The position numbers were made by a program, and so were the translations under genes. From NCBI RefSeq assembly GCF_000167355.1, contig NZ_AAEW02000009.1, positions 62,001 through 126,000 on the forward strand: 64,000 bases of DNA, given 5' to 3'. Of the stretch, positions 62,035 to 64,000 are shown piece after piece. The DNA is from Desulfuromonas acetoxidans DSM 684. GTDB taxonomy: Bacteria > Desulfobacterota > Desulfuromonadia > Desulfuromonadales > Desulfuromonadaceae. The notes under the pieces were generated by a model. That model had not been told where the DNA came from. It searched no databases and was given only the letters and a program-made list of their open reading frames with translations. The stretch's first letter is position 1. Each line of letters begins with the position of its first letter.

Positions 62035-63687
62035 ATGAACAACAAAGATGTGTGTCCCTATTTTCGCAAAGATGACGAAGCCTGTGATGTCGGCTCGGAG
62101 CATATTTCCAGCCATGACGTCATGATGATCATCAATTATTGCAATGGACGCTATCGGGAGTGTTCCAACTACCAGCTTCTCGCAGACGGTCTGGATCCCT
62201 GCCCGTCCAAGCCGTCGCTGATCACACCACCCGCCATACCAAAGGAAGCGCCGAGAGCTCATCATAAGGCAATGCGAAGGGTTCCCCCCTTCAGCGTCAA
62301 GTGGCCGAGTACCGTTCAGCTTCGTGCGATGACAGCTCAATACAATGAGAGTTTTAATTACACACAGGAGAACACGACCATGACTGACCAGATCAAGAAC
62401 AAAGGACTCACCGTGGTGCTTGCCGCGACCGGCATCAACCTCGCCCTGGGAATCCTTTATACGTGGAGTATTTTTAAAGGGGCCATCGCCGACTCCATTG
62501 CAGCGGGCGGACCCGGCGCTTTTACCTGGGATAAAGCTTCAATCAATGATCCCTATGCCGTTGCCTGTCTGGCGTTTGCCGTATCGATGATCATTGCCGG
62601 TAAATTGCAGCAGAAGTTCGGTCCCCGTCTCACCTGCATTCTCGGTGGTCTTCTTGTTGGTGCAGGCTTTGTGTGGATTTCCCAGACAACCAACTACTGG
62701 GCCTGGATCCTCGGTTTCGGCGTCATGGCCGGGATGGGCATTGGATTTGGCTACTCTGCGACAACGCCACCGGCCTTAAAGTGGTTTTCCCCGGCCAAAA
62801 CCGGACTGATCGCGGGTACGGTTGTGTCCGGCTTCGGGCTGGCGTCTATCTATATCGCGCCGCTGGCCAAACATCTGCTGGCCACCCAGGGGTTGCAGCA
62901 ATCTATGCTGATCTTTGGCATCGCCTTTGCGATTGTTGTCAGTCTGCTTGGCTTGTTGATCAGCAATCCGCCGGAAGGTTTTGTTCCCCAAGGTGCCGAG
63001 GTTGCAGCGAGTGCGGCTAAAAGCAGCAGTGTGGATATGACGGCGTCACAAATGCTCAAAACTCCCAAGTTTTATATCCTGTGGACCTGCTTCTTTATCG
63101 GCGCGGGTGCTGGGTTGATGGTGATCGGCAGTGCCAAAGGTCTGGCCAAGGCGTCCATGGGCGAAATGGCCTTTCTTGTCGTTGCCATTATGTCGGTGGG
63201 CAATGCCGCCGGTCGTTTAATTGCCGGGGTGGTTTCCGACAAGGTTGGACGCGCCAACACCCTGACCTTTATGTTGATGTTCCAGGCGGCATTGATGTTT
63301 GCTGCCGTGCCGGTTCTGGGCGGCAGTGACAGCAGCCCGATTCTGGTTGTACTGCTGGTCAGTTTTATGGTGTTTAACTATGGCACCAACCTGTCGTTAT
63401 TCCCGTCATTTGCCAAAGATCTATGGGGCGCGAAAAATCTCGGCATGAACTACGGTTTGCTGTTCAGTGCTTGGGGCGTCGGCGCCTTTGTCCTGGTGCG
63501 GTTGTCTCAGATGATGGTGGTGAAAACCGGCAGTTTTGATCTGTCATTTGAAGCGGCAGGAATCATGCTGTTGGTGGGTGCCGGTTTATCGCTGACCTTA
63601 CGTGCCAAGCAGGCCGTGGCAGAGGCGCCCCAGACCGAAGCTGTGCTTGACGAAGAGTACGACGAAGAAGATCTGCTGGTCGATTAA
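62035..63687 (+). CDS. OFA-family MFS carrier in frame with an N-terminal Cys-rich domain
   Basis: The frame from ATG 62035 (after GGTGGAG) encodes a Cys-rich segment of about 55 residues (CPYFRKDDEAC ... YCNGRYRECSNYQLL), a Pro/Ala-rich linker, then from residue 116 a 12-helix MFS protein of the oxalate/formate antiporter type (NLALGILYTWSIFKGAI, GMGIGFGYSATTPPALKWF, NAAGRLIAGVVSDKVGR). It ends in an acidic tail (DEEYDEEDLLVD). A second ATG at 62380 (MTDQIKNKGLT) has its own CAGGAG and gives an ordinary 435-aa carrier. The locus may make one fusion of 550 aa, a separate carrier, or both. The cargo, a carboxylate by family, is not determinable. Confidence 0.8.
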   Translation: MNNKDVCPYFRKDDEACDVGSEHISSHDVMMIINYCNGRYRECSNYQLLADGLDPCPSKPSLITPPAIPKEAPRAHHKAMRRVPPFSVKWPSTVQLRAMTAQYNESFNYTQENTTMTDQIKNKGLTVVLAATGINLALGILYTWSIFKGAIADSIAAGGPGAFTWDKASINDPYAVACLAFAVSMIIAGKLQQKFGPRLTCILGGLLVGAGFVWISQTTNYWAWILGFGVMAGMGIGFGYSATTPPALKWFSPAKTGLIAGTVVSGFGLASIYIAPLAKHLLATQGLQQSMLIFGIAFAIVVSLLGLLISNPPEGFVPQGAEVAASAAKSSSVDMTASQMLKTPKFYILWTCFFIGAGAGLMVIGSAKGLAKASMGEMAFLVVAIMSVGNAAGRLIAGVVSDKVGRANTLTFMLMFQAALMFAAVPVLGGSDSSPILVVLLVSFMVFNYGTNLSLFPSFAKDLWGAKNLGMNYGLLFSAWGVGAFVLVRLSQMMVVKTGSFDLSFEAAGIMLLVGAGLSLTLRAKQAVAEAPQTEAVLDEEYDEEDLLVD

Positions 63688-64000
63688 TCGATCACGCAGT
63701 ACACGGATAAAGCAGGGGCTGTACGGCATGACACGACGACGAATTTGCCGCCCGGCCCCTGTTCAGTGTGTTTAGCCAATTTGTTCCATCGCCTGAGACA
63801 CTCTGTGGCAGAACGTAACTCAGGGCAAGGCATGGGCTGGCACGAAACCATCGAATACCCTTGGTAGAAATATACTGTAAACACATTGAAATATTAGCGT
63901 TCAGAGATTTTATGACAAAGTGGCACTGTCGTTGCTATTACAAGTCACTACAGATTGTCTGTTGCAGTGTCGGAATTTTCGGAAGTAACTGATACCGTTT
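63688..64000. other. gene-free tail after the MFS gene
   Basis: No coding frame is convincing. A GC-rich hairpin (CAGGGGC ... GCCCCTG, about 63712-63762) follows the MFS stop without a T-tract and may be its terminator. Beyond it lie the ends of a possible small repeat element. From 63889 to the end of the window I see nothing. Confidence 0.5.
63764..63888. repeat. 125-bp stretch with short terminal inverted repeats (MITE-like, tentative)
   Basis: CAGTGTGTTTA at 63764-63774 and TAAACACATTG at 63878-63888 are inverted copies with ten of eleven bases matching. An internal CCTGAG/CTCAGG pair suggests folding. No second copy was noticed in the window, so repetition is unproven. Confidence 0.3.

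Noticed and set aside
63826-63842. Perfect -24-like CTGGCACGA in the tail of the window
   Set aside because: The -12 half (CATCG) does not match TTGCW and no gene follows in the window.

Overview
The window is a chromosomal replication-origin neighbourhood of a Gram-negative bacterium, most likely a Desulfuromonas/Pelobacter-like member of the Desulfuromonadales. That assignment is an inference: it rests on the envelope genes (pal/cpoB, SurA-like, PBP1A), the abundance of sigma-54 two-component systems, the OFA-type MFS carrier and the overall gene style, not on a database search. No rRNA, tRNA or CRISPR array was recognised.

1-12.6 kb is the origin core. A perfect 16-bp parS site (24-39) lies beside mnmE. 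The leftward operon rpmH-rnpA-yidD-yidC-mnmE is divergent from dnaA-dnaN-recF-gyrB-gyrA. The dnaA-dnaN spacer carries DnaA boxes. From mnmE to the first half of gyrB the DNA and the proteins are strikingly AT/K-N-I rich compared with the rest of the window. 12.6-33.2 kb is housekeeping: gpsA, a secreted cyclophilin, a probably inactive endonuclease/exonuclease/phosphatase-fold protein, nth, mrcA, glmS, glmU, a coiled-coil protein, a B12-binding radical SAM protein, an MshEN-receiver fusion, hslO, cpoB, pal, nadA, mfd and a SurA-like chaperone. A tandem DnaA-box cluster sits at 14920-14949.

33.3-49.3 kb is dominated by two sigma-54 regulatory modules. Module A is a beta-barrel gene, a small Gly/His-rich secreted protein, a histidine kinase and an NtrC-type activator. 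It faces a convergent barrel plus Ca-loop protein operon. Both transcription units have a sigma-54-like promoter preceded by the same 14-bp inverted-repeat motif. An IS3-family element (37680-38988) lies between them. Module B is a PAS/GAF sensor, a histidine kinase and an NtrC-type activator. Downstream is a methyltransferase-PAP2-LtaS-like operon with its own sigma-54-like promoter and a long palindrome.

49.6-55.0 kb is a complete citrate lyase operon (citC, D, E, F, X, G) with a PPC/DUF296 gene inserted between citD and citE. It starts from a sigma-54-like promoter divergent from that of the sensor operon. 55-64 kb holds a GGDEF-EAL protein, a DUF2238 membrane protein, a Fur-family regulator, a CoA-disulfide-reductase-like flavoprotein, a small membrane protein, and an OFA-family MFS carrier whose reading frame is fused to an N-terminal cysteine-rich domain behind another sigma-54-like promoter.

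Start codons were chosen by ribosome-binding site where the longest frame began with an implausible codon. Functional names come from motif recognition by eye. Promoter and operator calls are pattern matches without experimental support.
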